46,057 nucleotides of DNA, taken from IMG/VR virus record IMGVR_UViG_3300030107_003634, positions 16,443-62,499 of that record; one strand, 5' to 3'. The stretch is from a virus. How positions within the stretch are numbered: the stretch's first letter is position 1; every line of letters starts with the position of its first letter. The notes below the pieces were generated by a model, which was given only the letters and a program-made list of their open reading frames with translations, searched no databases and was not told where the DNA came from. Shown here one piece after another: positions 41,198 to 46,057 of the stretch. The position numbers and the translations under genes are program-made.

Positions 41198-41560
41198 TTA
41201 TTTTTTATATTTAATTAATTCATTTAATCTAATCACTAATTCATCATTTTGTAGGTTTGCTAATTCTGTTATATTATTCCTACCCATACAATTAATCTTT
41301 TGTATTTGGTTTATTACTCTTTCTCTATCTATAATTTCTTCCATAATTTTATTTTTTTCATTTAAAGAGACAGAAGAACTTATTTTTTCATTGACTTTTT
41401 TTTCAATATTTTCTATTAAACTATCTTTTCTTGTTAGCATGTCTATTACAAATTCTATCTCTGCTATTTCATCACTACCTATTCTGTCTGACCAATCTAA
41501 CATAGATTTTAAACATTCTATTGCTATTTCTTGATTTACTTGATTTACTTTATTTTTCAT
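41198..41560 (-). CDS. Helical hypothetical protein
   Basis: This 120-aa protein is a mostly helical, Glu/Lys/Asn-rich protein (IAECLKSMLDW-like start, ending NDELVIRLNELIKYKK). Leader AATAAATAAAATT. It is five bases from the previous listed gene. No family recognised. Confidence 0.6.
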   Translation of the reverse strand: MKNKVNQVNQEIAIECLKSMLDWSDRIGSDEIAEIEFVIDMLTRKDSLIENIEKKVNEKISSSVSLNEKNKIMEEIIDRERVINQIQKINCMGRNNITELANLQNDELVIRLNELIKYKK

Positions 41561-41572
41561 AATTTTATTTAT

Positions 41573-41734
41573 TTAAGTTATTTCTTTAATTAATTTGATT
41601 AATAAATTATCATATATTCTTTTTTCTTTACAATTCCATTTATATGTATTATTATTTATTAATATCTCTATTTTTTTTTGCTCATTTTCGCTTAAATACA
41701 TAATTATTTTAGATTGATTATAAAATGCTTTCAT
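41573..41734 (-). CDS. 53-aa hypothetical protein
   Basis: ATG at 41732-41734, TAA at 41573-41575. Starts MKAFYNQSKIIMYLSENEQ, mostly helical and basic at the end. The leader AAATAAATAAAATT runs over the stop codon of the upstream gene. Function unknown. Confidence 0.6.
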   Translation of the reverse strand: MKAFYNQSKIIMYLSENEQKKIEILINNNTYKWNCKEKRIYDNLLIKLIKEIT

Positions 41735-41738
41735 AATT

Positions 41739-41846
41739 TTATTTATTTACTATTGTTTCTATTCTTTTAATTAATTCCCATACATCAATACCCCCTAATT
41801 CAAATTCTTCTAATTGATATTTTATATCCTCTTTTAATTTTTCCAT
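41739..41846 (-). CDS. 35-aa hypothetical protein
   Basis: ATG at 41844-41846, TAA at 41739-41741. A tiny acidic helical protein (MEKLKEDIKYQLEEFELGG...). Tight spacing (four bases on either side) and the common leader support it being translated. Function unknown. Confidence 0.55.
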   Translation of the reverse strand: MEKLKEDIKYQLEEFELGGIDVWELIKRIETIVNK

Positions 41847-41850
41847 AATT

Positions 41851-41991
41851 TTATTTATTTAATGTTGATGTTTTAAAATAATCTTCTATCCAATCGTTGT
41901 ATAGATATTGCCTATCTTCTTCATTACTTAATAAACAATCTTTCCAAAATTGTTCTTTATTTTCTTGATAATACTTTATAATCTTTTCCAT
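41851..41991 (-). CDS. 46-aa hypothetical protein
   Basis: ATG at 41989-41991, TAA at 41851-41853. Acidic and aromatic (YYQENKEQFWKDC, YLYNDWIEDYF). First gene after a 196-base gap. No family recognised. Confidence 0.55.
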   Translation of the reverse strand: MEKIIKYYQENKEQFWKDCLLSNEEDRQYLYNDWIEDYFKTSTLNK

Positions 41992-42187
41992 TGTTTAAAT
42001 TTTTTTATTAATACTATTGATTTTGTCATTTTTTAGTTGTAACTTTCCTCATCTTCTCATATTTATCTCTTACACAATCTTAATGTAAATAAAACACACA
42101 CAAGCCGAAGGCGATAAATATTCTAGGAAGATTTTAATAACACACTTGTATTAAGGCTACCTATACCCTTTTTTTAATGATAGTGAT
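41992..42187 (-). other. 196-base gap between leftward genes
   Basis: No convincing gene is present; only a 17-codon ORF (start 42029) that overlaps the next gene. Read leftward it has two GTGTGTT-containing stretches (one ACAAGTGTGTT, one TTGTGTGTGTT) and a small GCC-TTC-GGC hairpin. It may be an untranslated leader or small RNA. No TATATTAG-type promoter is seen in it. Confidence 0.3.
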
Positions 42188-42352
42188 TTATGTATCGTAT
42201 TTTTCTATTAACTCTCTATAATTCTTCATAATATATACCCATTGTTGTTTAGATAAATTTGTCATAGCCATAGCTTTAGGGCTAAACATATTATATATTC
42301 CTAATTCTTGTACTTCTGTATATTCGTTGAATTGTTCTTTTGTAATGTTCAT
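42188..42352 (-). CDS. 54-aa hypothetical protein
   Basis: ATG at 42350-42352, TAA at 42188-42190. Starts MNITKEQFNEYTEVQ, ends MKNYRELIEKYDT, helical, with three Met in a row of alternations (FSPKAMAMTNL). Common leader (ATAAAATT before ATG). Function unknown. Confidence 0.6.
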   Translation of the reverse strand: MNITKEQFNEYTEVQELGIYNMFSPKAMAMTNLSKQQWVYIMKNYRELIEKYDT

Positions 42353-42373
42353 AATTTTATAGTTTTTAGTTAG

Positions 42374-42595
42374 TTATTTTAATAGTTCATTCACATAATC
42401 CCAATTTATAGTTCCATCTTTATCTATATAATTATCATCTATTAATGATTTTGCAAATCTACCATAATGCCCTTGTAAATTCCAAGCCATACCATTTTTA
42501 ATAAGATGACTAAATAATTCTAATGTTTCTGTATCGTTTAAGTCTCCACATTCATATCCCATAATGTAGTTTACTCTGTTTTCGTTTGTTATCAT
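42374..42595 (-). CDS. Small conserved phage protein (AWxLQGxYGR type)
   Basis: This 73-aa protein carries LFSHLIKNGMAWNLQGHYGR, a stretch shared by a widespread family of small phage proteins of unknown role. It lies directly downstream of the leftward promoter at 42612-42643, so it is an early gene. No signal or membrane segment. Confidence 0.65.
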   Translation of the reverse strand: MITNENRVNYIMGYECGDLNDTETLELFSHLIKNGMAWNLQGHYGRFAKSLIDDNYIDKDGTINWDYVNELLK

Positions 42596-42611
42596 AGTTT
42601 TTAATTTTATA

Positions 42612-42643
42612 CTAATATAAGTAAAATATTTTTAATATGCAAA
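42612..42643 (-). promoter_or_regulatory. Leftward promoter of the TATATTAG family
   Basis: Read leftward: TTTG (42643-42640), 20 bases, TATATTAG (42619-42612). ATG at 42595. The TTTG is part of a 19-bp palindrome (42636-42654). Confidence 0.65.
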
Positions 42644-42654
42644 TATTTTTCATA
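42636..42654. promoter_or_regulatory. Operator-like palindrome at the 42.6 kb promoter
   Basis: TATGCAAAT-A-TTTTTCATA; right arm matches the ideal ATTTGCATA at seven of nine positions. It covers the TTTG box of the promoter and lies just after the stop of the upstream gene. Confidence 0.55.
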
Positions 42655-42879
42655 TTAATCTATTGTATTTATAGTTTTTATTTCATTTGATGATAATTGT
42701 ACTCTTATATATTCTCCGTGTTCATCTTCATCTACATCTGCTATATTATATTCATCTGTTTCTATTATATTAATCTTGTTTCTGTAAAATATATTATCCT
42801 TATATTTGTTATTATCTAATTTTTTAACATTTAATTCTACTATATCATTTCCGTAATAATCTTCTATTTTTATTCTCAT
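42655..42879 (-). CDS. Hypothetical protein, beta-rich
   Basis: This 74-aa protein is acidic with alternating strand-like segments (VELNVKKLDN, YIRVQLSSNE). Reads like a small beta-barrel. Common leader (AAAATT before ATG). Five bases separate it from the gene before. Function unknown. Confidence 0.6.
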   Translation of the reverse strand: MRIKIEDYYGNDIVELNVKKLDNNKYKDNIFYRNKINIIETDEYNIADVDEDEHGEYIRVQLSSNEIKTINTID

Positions 42880-42883
42880 AATT

Positions 42884-43186
42884 TTAAATTTTAGTTAATT
42901 TAATTTCTTCTGTTGTAAAATATACTTCTGTTTGTTTTGCTATATCTCTAATATTTGTACATAAATGTTCTATTTCTATCGTTCCAACATCTTGTAAAAT
43001 TTCTAATTTATATGATGTTTCTTCAATCATTTTGTTAGTTTCTTTATCTAAATATCCCCCTTTCATTTCTATTAAGGAATATCCGTTAAAGGTTTTTACT
43101 ACCTGTTTTAATATTTTTTCTAATTGATTGCTTACACTACCTGTATTATCAATAGCAAAATATATTGTATGTTTATAAGTTTTCAT
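42884..43186 (-). CDS. Small mixed alpha/beta phage protein
   Basis: This 100-aa protein begins YKHTIYFAID and contains FNGYSLIEMKGGYLDKETNK then SYKLEIL and a helical end. The pattern (strand, helix, GxxSxxxxxGxxxD, strand) looks like a ferredoxin-type fold that I have seen in other phages; function unknown. Confidence 0.55.
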   Translation of the reverse strand: MKTYKHTIYFAIDNTGSVSNQLEKILKQVVKTFNGYSLIEMKGGYLDKETNKMIEETSYKLEILQDVGTIEIEHLCTNIRDIAKQTEVYFTTEEIKLTKI

Positions 43187-43190
43187 AATT

Positions 43191-43409
43191 TTATTGTTTT
43201 AATAGTTCTGGTTTATTTTCTTTTATATAATCGTAACATTTTGTTTCGTTTTCTCTAAATAGCATAGATTGTTTTATATAATCTATTTGTCCGTTATTAT
43301 CTAATACTGCAAATTTAGAGTATAAAAAATGTTTGGTATTATTGGTGTCAATAAAAAATACTTTTTTCTTATTGTGTATCAAGTTTTGTCTAAATTGTGA
43401 TAGTGTCAT
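43191..43409 (-). CDS. Hypothetical protein
   Basis: This 72-aa protein has basic N-terminal helix (FRQNLIHNKKKVFFIDT), then strands, and ends YIKENKPELLKQ. It is overlapped by 20 bases by the end of the gene upstream. Function unknown. Confidence 0.55.
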   Translation of the reverse strand: MTLSQFRQNLIHNKKKVFFIDTNNTKHFLYSKFAVLDNNGQIDYIKQSMLFRENETKCYDYIKENKPELLKQ

Positions 43410-43530
43410 AGTAATAAGTTTTTATAGTTAATTCTTTTGCTTTCTTTCTAAATAAATAAGTATTAAAATTTATTAATTTATATTTCAATAATGTATTTAA
43501 GTAATTGATATTATTATTTTGTTCCTTCAT
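43390..43530 (-). CDS. 46-aa basic hypothetical protein
   Basis: ATG at 43528-43530, TAG at 43390-43392. Asn/Tyr/Lys-rich (MKEQNNNINYLNTLLKYK...). Overlaps both neighbours (20 and 17 bases). Composition fits the region but the case is weaker than for other small genes. Confidence 0.4.
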   Translation of the reverse strand: MKEQNNNINYLNTLLKYKLINFNTYLFRKKAKELTIKTYYYDTITI

Positions 43531-43660
43531 TGTTTAATTTATTTAATTTCCATTGTTTTAGATATTCTTGCACGATTTTCTGCGCTTTAATATGTTTGTC
43601 TATATTTCCAAAATTCTCTGTTAGTGGATTAGATACTAATTTTTTCTTTGTTTTTATCAT
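43514..43660 (-). CDS. 48-aa basic hypothetical protein
   Basis: ATG at 43658-43660, TAA at 43514-43516. Starts MIKTKKKLVSNPLTENFGN. Common leader (AACTAAAATT). Helical C-terminal half (HIKAQKIVQEYLKQWK). Function unknown. Confidence 0.55.
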   Translation of the reverse strand: MIKTKKKLVSNPLTENFGNIDKHIKAQKIVQEYLKQWKLNKLNNEGTK

Positions 43661-43664
43661 AATT

Positions 43665-43751
43665 TTAGTTTTTAATTGTTTCAAAAGTTTGTTTAATTTC
43701 TTCGTTTAGTTCGCTTTGCTCTGCGATAAATTGCTCTAGTAATTCGTTCAT
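43665..43751 (-). CDS. 28-aa acidic peptide
   Basis: ATG at 43749-43751, TAA at 43665-43667. MNELLEQFIAEQSELNEEI..., an acidic amphipathic helix. Its small size makes it tentative; four bases from the next start. Confidence 0.4.
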   Translation of the reverse strand: MNELLEQFIAEQSELNEEIKQTFETIKN

Positions 43752-43774
43752 AGTGATAGTGTTTTAAGTTTATA

Positions 43775-43903
43775 TTATTTATTTTTCTTTTTTTCTTTTT
43801 TTTCTTTTATAATTTCGTTTATTATATCGTTAATATCTTTTTCAATAGATTCTTTACTATCTAATTCCCATTGAGCATTAAGCCAAGTTAATTTCTTTTT
43901 CAT
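43775..43903 (-). CDS. 42-aa hypothetical protein
   Basis: ATG at 43901-43903, TAA at 43775-43777. Starts MKKKLTWLNAQWELD and ends with a Lys-rich stretch. First gene after the leftward promoter at 43927-43958, which supports it. Confidence 0.55.
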   Translation of the reverse strand: MKKKLTWLNAQWELDSKESIEKDINDIINEIIKEKKEKKKNK

Positions 43904-43926
43904 TTTTTTAATTTTTTAATTATACT

Positions 43927-43958
43927 CTAATATACAAACTTTTTATTTACTATGCAAA
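43927..43958 (-). promoter_or_regulatory. Leftward promoter of the TATATTAG family
   Basis: Read leftward: TTTG (43958-43955), 20 bases, TATATTAG (43934-43927). ATG at 43903. Covered by a 19-bp palindrome (43951-43969). The promoter overlaps the end of the upstream 131-aa gene. Confidence 0.65.
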
Positions 43959-44345
43959 TTTTTTGCACATTATTATTATTTCTTTGCTTATTTTATTAAA
44001 ATAAGTTTGCCCTATTGTATCCCTTTGGCTTTCTGTTATTGTATTAATATCTACTTTGTGAAGTTTTGCGACATCTTTTATAATATTATGATACATATAA
44101 GGAAAAGAAAACGGCAAACCTTGTAAATAATTTTCTGCCCTGTCTATAATATTTGGATATTGTTTAATATTATAATCGTAATTAAATTCTGAATTAAATC
44201 TATTTATAAAATGTTGCAACGCTTGTTTTTCTGTTGCTCTACTTTTATTATTATATTCTTTGTAATCTTCTTTTAATGTTTCTAAGATATATTTTTTTAA
44301 TCTTTTTTTATATTCTCTTTTATTAGTTTTTAAATTTGCTTTCAT
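43950..44345 (-). CDS. Conserved phage hypothetical protein
   Basis: This 131-aa protein is basic at the N-terminus and contains IIDRAENYLQGLPFSFPYMYHNIIKD then TYFNKISKEI, a layout seen in other phage and plasmid proteins (R..eWLqGLP...N). No function known; possible nucleic-acid binder. Its last codons hold part of the operator palindrome. Confidence 0.6.
   Translation of the reverse strand: MKANLKTNKREYKKRLKKYILETLKEDYKEYNNKSRATEKQALQHFINRFNSEFNYDYNIKQYPNIIDRAENYLQGLPFSFPYMYHNIIKDVAKLHKVDINTITESQRDTIGQTYFNKISKEIIIMCKKFA
43951..43969. promoter_or_regulatory. Operator-like palindrome at the 43.9 kb promoter
   Basis: TATGCAAAT-T-TTTTGCACA; right arm matches ATTTGCATA at seven of nine. Same distance to TATATTAG as at the other two clear sites. 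Confidence 0.6.
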
Positions 44346-44400
44346 AATTTTATTTTTATTGGTTAATACTATGTTTTATTTAATTAATAATTCTGTTTCT

Positions 44401-44586
44401 CTATCTAATATTTTCCCCCAGATAAAAAGAAATCTTAGCCTTTTCGTATTCTTTTAATAAATAATCAATAACTTTATTTTTCTGTTTAATTTTATTATTT
44501 AATTCTTTATTTTCTTTCTTTAATATATTCAATTGATATTTATAATCAAATAATGCGTACTCCATATGCCGTTCTTTATTTTTCAT
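44401..44586 (-). CDS. Coiled-coil hypothetical protein
   Basis: This 61-aa protein is a helical Lys/Glu/Leu protein (LNILKKENKELNNKIKQKN), probably a coiled coil. It is the first leftward gene after the divergent noncoding region. Leader ATATAAAATT. Function unknown. Confidence 0.6.
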   Translation of the reverse strand: MKNKERHMEYALFDYKYQLNILKKENKELNNKIKQKNKVIDYLLKEYEKAKISFYLGENIR

Positions 44587-44626
44587 AATTTTATATTTAA
44601 ATTAATATTATATTTTGTTTATAATA

Positions 44627-44658
44627 TAAATATACAACTAATTATTTAAGTATGCAAA
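44627..44658 (-). promoter_or_regulatory. Outermost leftward promoter
   Basis: Read leftward: TTTG (44658-44655), 20 bases, TATATTTA (44634-44627). ATG at 44586. It would drive the first leftward genes. The -33 box lies in a perfect 19-bp palindrome (44651-44669). Confidence 0.6.
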
Positions 44659-44669
44659 TTATTTGCATA
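44651..44669. promoter_or_regulatory. Perfect 19-bp palindrome at the outermost leftward promoter
   Basis: TATGCAAAT-T-ATTTGCATA, both nine-base arms exact. It covers the TTTG box of the promoter at 44627-44658. The best candidate operator for a phage or host regulator. Confidence 0.65.
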
Positions 44670-45088
44670 GTTTATTAATAAATATATCTATAAATTATAT
44701 ATAAATAATTAATATTGAATTGTTAGTAAAATCTGTTTTGGGGTTAGTGGGTGTATTGCTCCACATTTCAACACACCTCACAAAGAAATAAATATATATA
44801 TATTATTATTATTATTGTTGTATGTTATTAACATTTGTTTGTTAATAGTGAACCGAACCGACAGACACACACACATAATAAAAATATTATTTATAGAATT
44901 GTATTTTATATTTATGATAGTGAAATTAAAAATCCTGTTTTGGTTTTGGGGTTTCAGATTTCAAAATAAATATTTCTGCGTTCAGCTGGGGGGATGGGGT
45001 TAAAATATTCGATTTGGGTGGAGGTTTGCCGTGCTACTTGTATATATATTATCCCCAACCTACACATACCTCATATCCTAAAAAACTA
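44670..45088. other. Divergent noncoding region, candidate origin
   Basis: About 420 bases without a gene. The left part is very AT-rich, with ATATATAT and TATTATTATT runs. It has a hairpin (TATTAACA / TGTTAATA, 44826-44847) and a 15-base near-repeat AAAATC(C)TGTTTTGG at 44728 and 44929. The right part has G runs (GGGGGGATGGGG near 44990, GGGTGG near 45016). One site, TTATCCCCA at 45049, differs from a DnaA box by one base. Layout suits a replication origin and divergent control region; no direct proof. Confidence 0.45.
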
Positions 45089-45118
45089 TTGCAAGCTCCA
45101 TTTTTTTTTATATATTTG
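45089..45118 (+). promoter_or_regulatory. Rightward promoter, leaderless start predicted
   Basis: TTG (45089-45091), 19 bases, TATATTTG (45111-45118), then CATT and ATG at 45123. The transcript is probably leaderless. Confidence 0.7.
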
Positions 45119-45122
45119 CATT

Positions 45123-45551
45123 ATGAAGATTCAAAAAAACTTAGTGGAATCAAATTTTAAAGACTGGTGGAATAAAATTAGTAATATGGAGGGTAGAGAG
45201 TGGATGAAGGAAATTGACCCCAACGACCCTAATTTAGATTATGATTATAAGTTGTTTTTTGAAAAGCAAAAAGATGAGGCTTTAGATATGTTAAATAAAG
45301 ATTCTGACGCTCACTTTACTGATATAGGAAAAAGGCCCTGGCACGCCACATTTTCTAATGAATCCGCTTATCATAGTGAAGACACCCCAGGGGGAAATTG
45401 GGTTGAACATAAAAGTGGAGCTTGGGAATTTCAACACTCTGACTTTACGGTTAAAAACTCAGATAAAACAGAAGAATATTTAAAGGATACTGATGAGTAT
45501 GCTACATATAAAGGAGGTAAAATGTTAAAGTCTGTAACGCTAAAAGAATAG
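45123..45551 (+). CDS. Conserved phage protein (TFSNES ... PGGxW type)
   Basis: This 142-aa protein contains LDYDYKLFFE, then HATFSNESAYHSEDTPGGNW. This DYDxxxx...HPTFSxES.Y...GGxW arrangement is found in many tailed-phage genomes close to packaging genes, function unknown. The start at 45123 is chosen because the promoter ends four bases before it; an upstream frame start at 44994 would lie before the promoter. Likely a late gene. Confidence 0.65.
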   Translation: MKIQKNLVESNFKDWWNKISNMEGREWMKEIDPNDPNLDYDYKLFFEKQKDEALDMLNKDSDAHFTDIGKRPWHATFSNESAYHSEDTPGGNWVEHKSGAWEFQHSDFTVKNSDKTEEYLKDTDEYATYKGGKMLKSVTLKE

Positions 45552-45554
45552 AAT

Positions 45555-45992
45555 ATGGCAAAAAGAAACTATAAAGAAGAATATAAAAAATTCCACGCCA
45601 GCAAGGGTGCTATTTCCAAACGAGCTACATTAAATAAGATAAATAGAGATAAGGGTACTTATGGAAACGGGGATAATATGGACTGGTCTCACCAGAAAGA
45701 CGGTAGTGTTAAATCTGAGGAGTCTTCAGTTAATAAAGGCCGCAGCGACAATAGCCAGGGAGACAGAAATGCTAGAGGGAAGGGCTCTAAAAGAAAAATT
45801 AAAATAAATAAAAAGTCTGATAAAATAGCGCTGATAGAAAGCTCAGAAATGACTGATAGACAAAAATCAGCTATGAAAAGACACGCAAAACATCATACAG
45901 TTAAACACATAAAAATGATGATAAAACTAATGAAGCAAGGAAAACCCTTTACAGAGGCACATGAAATAGCGATGAAAAAGGTCGGTAAATAA
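45555..45992 (+). CDS. Phage protein with degenerate HNH-like start and His/Lys-rich end
   Basis: This 145-aa protein begins NYKEEYKKFHASKGAISKRA, like small HNH-type proteins of tailed phages, but the usual DVDHK site reads DNMDWSHQ, so catalysis is doubtful. The C-terminus (MTDRQKSAMKRHAKHHTVKH, then MKQGKPFTEAH) matches a short phage motif of unknown role. It may bind DNA during packaging. Its stop overlaps the next start by one base (TAATG). Confidence 0.6.
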   Translation: MAKRNYKEEYKKFHASKGAISKRATLNKINRDKGTYGNGDNMDWSHQKDGSVKSEESSVNKGRSDNSQGDRNARGKGSKRKIKINKKSDKIALIESSEMTDRQKSAMKRHAKHHTVKHIKMMIKLMKQGKPFTEAHEIAMKKVGK

Positions 45993-46057
45993 TGTGTATT
46001 AAAAGTAAAAAAAAGAAACAATTAGGGATAGACCCTGGAACAGCATCAAATAGATTA
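45992..46057 (+). CDS. HNH endonuclease, start only (cut by window edge)
   Basis: ATG at 45992 overlaps the previous stop. The visible 22 codons read MCIKSKKKKQLGIDPGTASNRL. The LGxxPGTAxNRL start is typical of the phage HNH endonuclease that lies next to terminase genes. The catalytic part is outside the window. Confidence 0.65.
   Translation, partial: MCIKSKKKKQLGIDPGTASNRL

Noticed and set aside
41976-42029. 17-codon leftward frame (start 42029)
   Set aside because: Very short, overlaps the 46-aa gene by 16 bases and has no sign beyond an A-rich leader. Left unannotated.
39566-44586. CRISPR-like array, because AAATAAATAAAATTATG recurs
   Set aside because: The repeats are at irregular gaps, always before start codons and vary in sequence; they are translation leaders.
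44815-45003. 62-codon plus-strand frame in the divergent region
   Set aside because: Ile/Phe/Trp/Leu low complexity from AT-rich DNA, no A-rich leader, and it crosses the hairpin.
1-46057. Integrase, transposase, reverse transcriptase or diversity-generating element
   Set aside because: No such motif was seen on either strand; the phage appears lytic as far as this window shows.

Overview
This AT-rich 46 kb window is most of the genome of a tailed phage that infects a member of the Bacteroidota, probably a (marine) flavobacterium. Several host signatures agree. The rightward promoters match the Bacteroidota consensus (TTG/TTTG, about 19 bases, TAnnTTTG). Start codons follow A-rich leaders rather than Shine-Dalgarno sites. 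The exported proteins have signal peptides cut before glutamine. One protein ends in what looks like a type IX secretion (T9SS) sorting signal. The virion genes (ring proteins, a very large GGLD...NIKGN stabilisation/muzzle-like protein, giant internal proteins) resemble those of short-tailed crAss-like and Cellulophaga-type phages. No DNA polymerase, RNA polymerase, integrase or tRNA is visible.

Layout. Positions 1-32056 are all rightward and form the virion and lysis half. In order they are: the end of a scaffold-like gene, major capsid protein, three tandem capsid-adjacent paralogues, a head-associated protein, three connector/ring-type proteins, a 2086-aa tail hub protein, two probable internal proteins, and a 3056-aa giant polyvalent protein. 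A block of exported or membrane proteins follows (outer-membrane beta-barrel, T9SS-like protein, nuclease, small membrane proteins, spanin-like pair), then a transglycosylase-like protein, a DUF5675 endolysin-like protein and two related small structural proteins. A convergent terminator region lies at about 32.06-32.15 kb.

Positions 32153-44586 are all leftward and form the early half. It begins, farthest from the terminator, with a dense run of about 20 tiny genes (28-131 aa) at 39-44.6 kb. These lead into a recombination and replication module: single-strand annealing protein, RecE-like exonuclease, HTH regulator, stand-alone DnaA domain IV, SSB-like protein, replisome-organiser-like protein and primase-helicase. 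Two PD-(D/E)XK nucleases, an exported protein, a 3TM-type holin and small proteins end the module. Many of the tiny genes were found by reading gaps by eye.

A divergent noncoding region (44.66-45.12 kb) separates the halves. To its right are two rightward packaging-side genes and the first codons of an HNH endonuclease. Since the right edge enters the HNH/terminase/portal segment and the left edge starts just after where a portal gene would be, the two edges probably join in a circularly permuted genome, with a few kb missing (inference).

Regulation is unusually readable. Rightward promoters use TATATTTG, and three sit only 4-5 bases before the ATG, predicting leaderless mRNAs. Leftward promoters form a second family, TTTG-N19/20-TATATTAG. 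At three or four of these the upstream box lies inside a 19-bp operator-like palindrome (TATGCAAAT-N-ATTTGCATA). A terminator-like structured RNA sits just before a replication gene.
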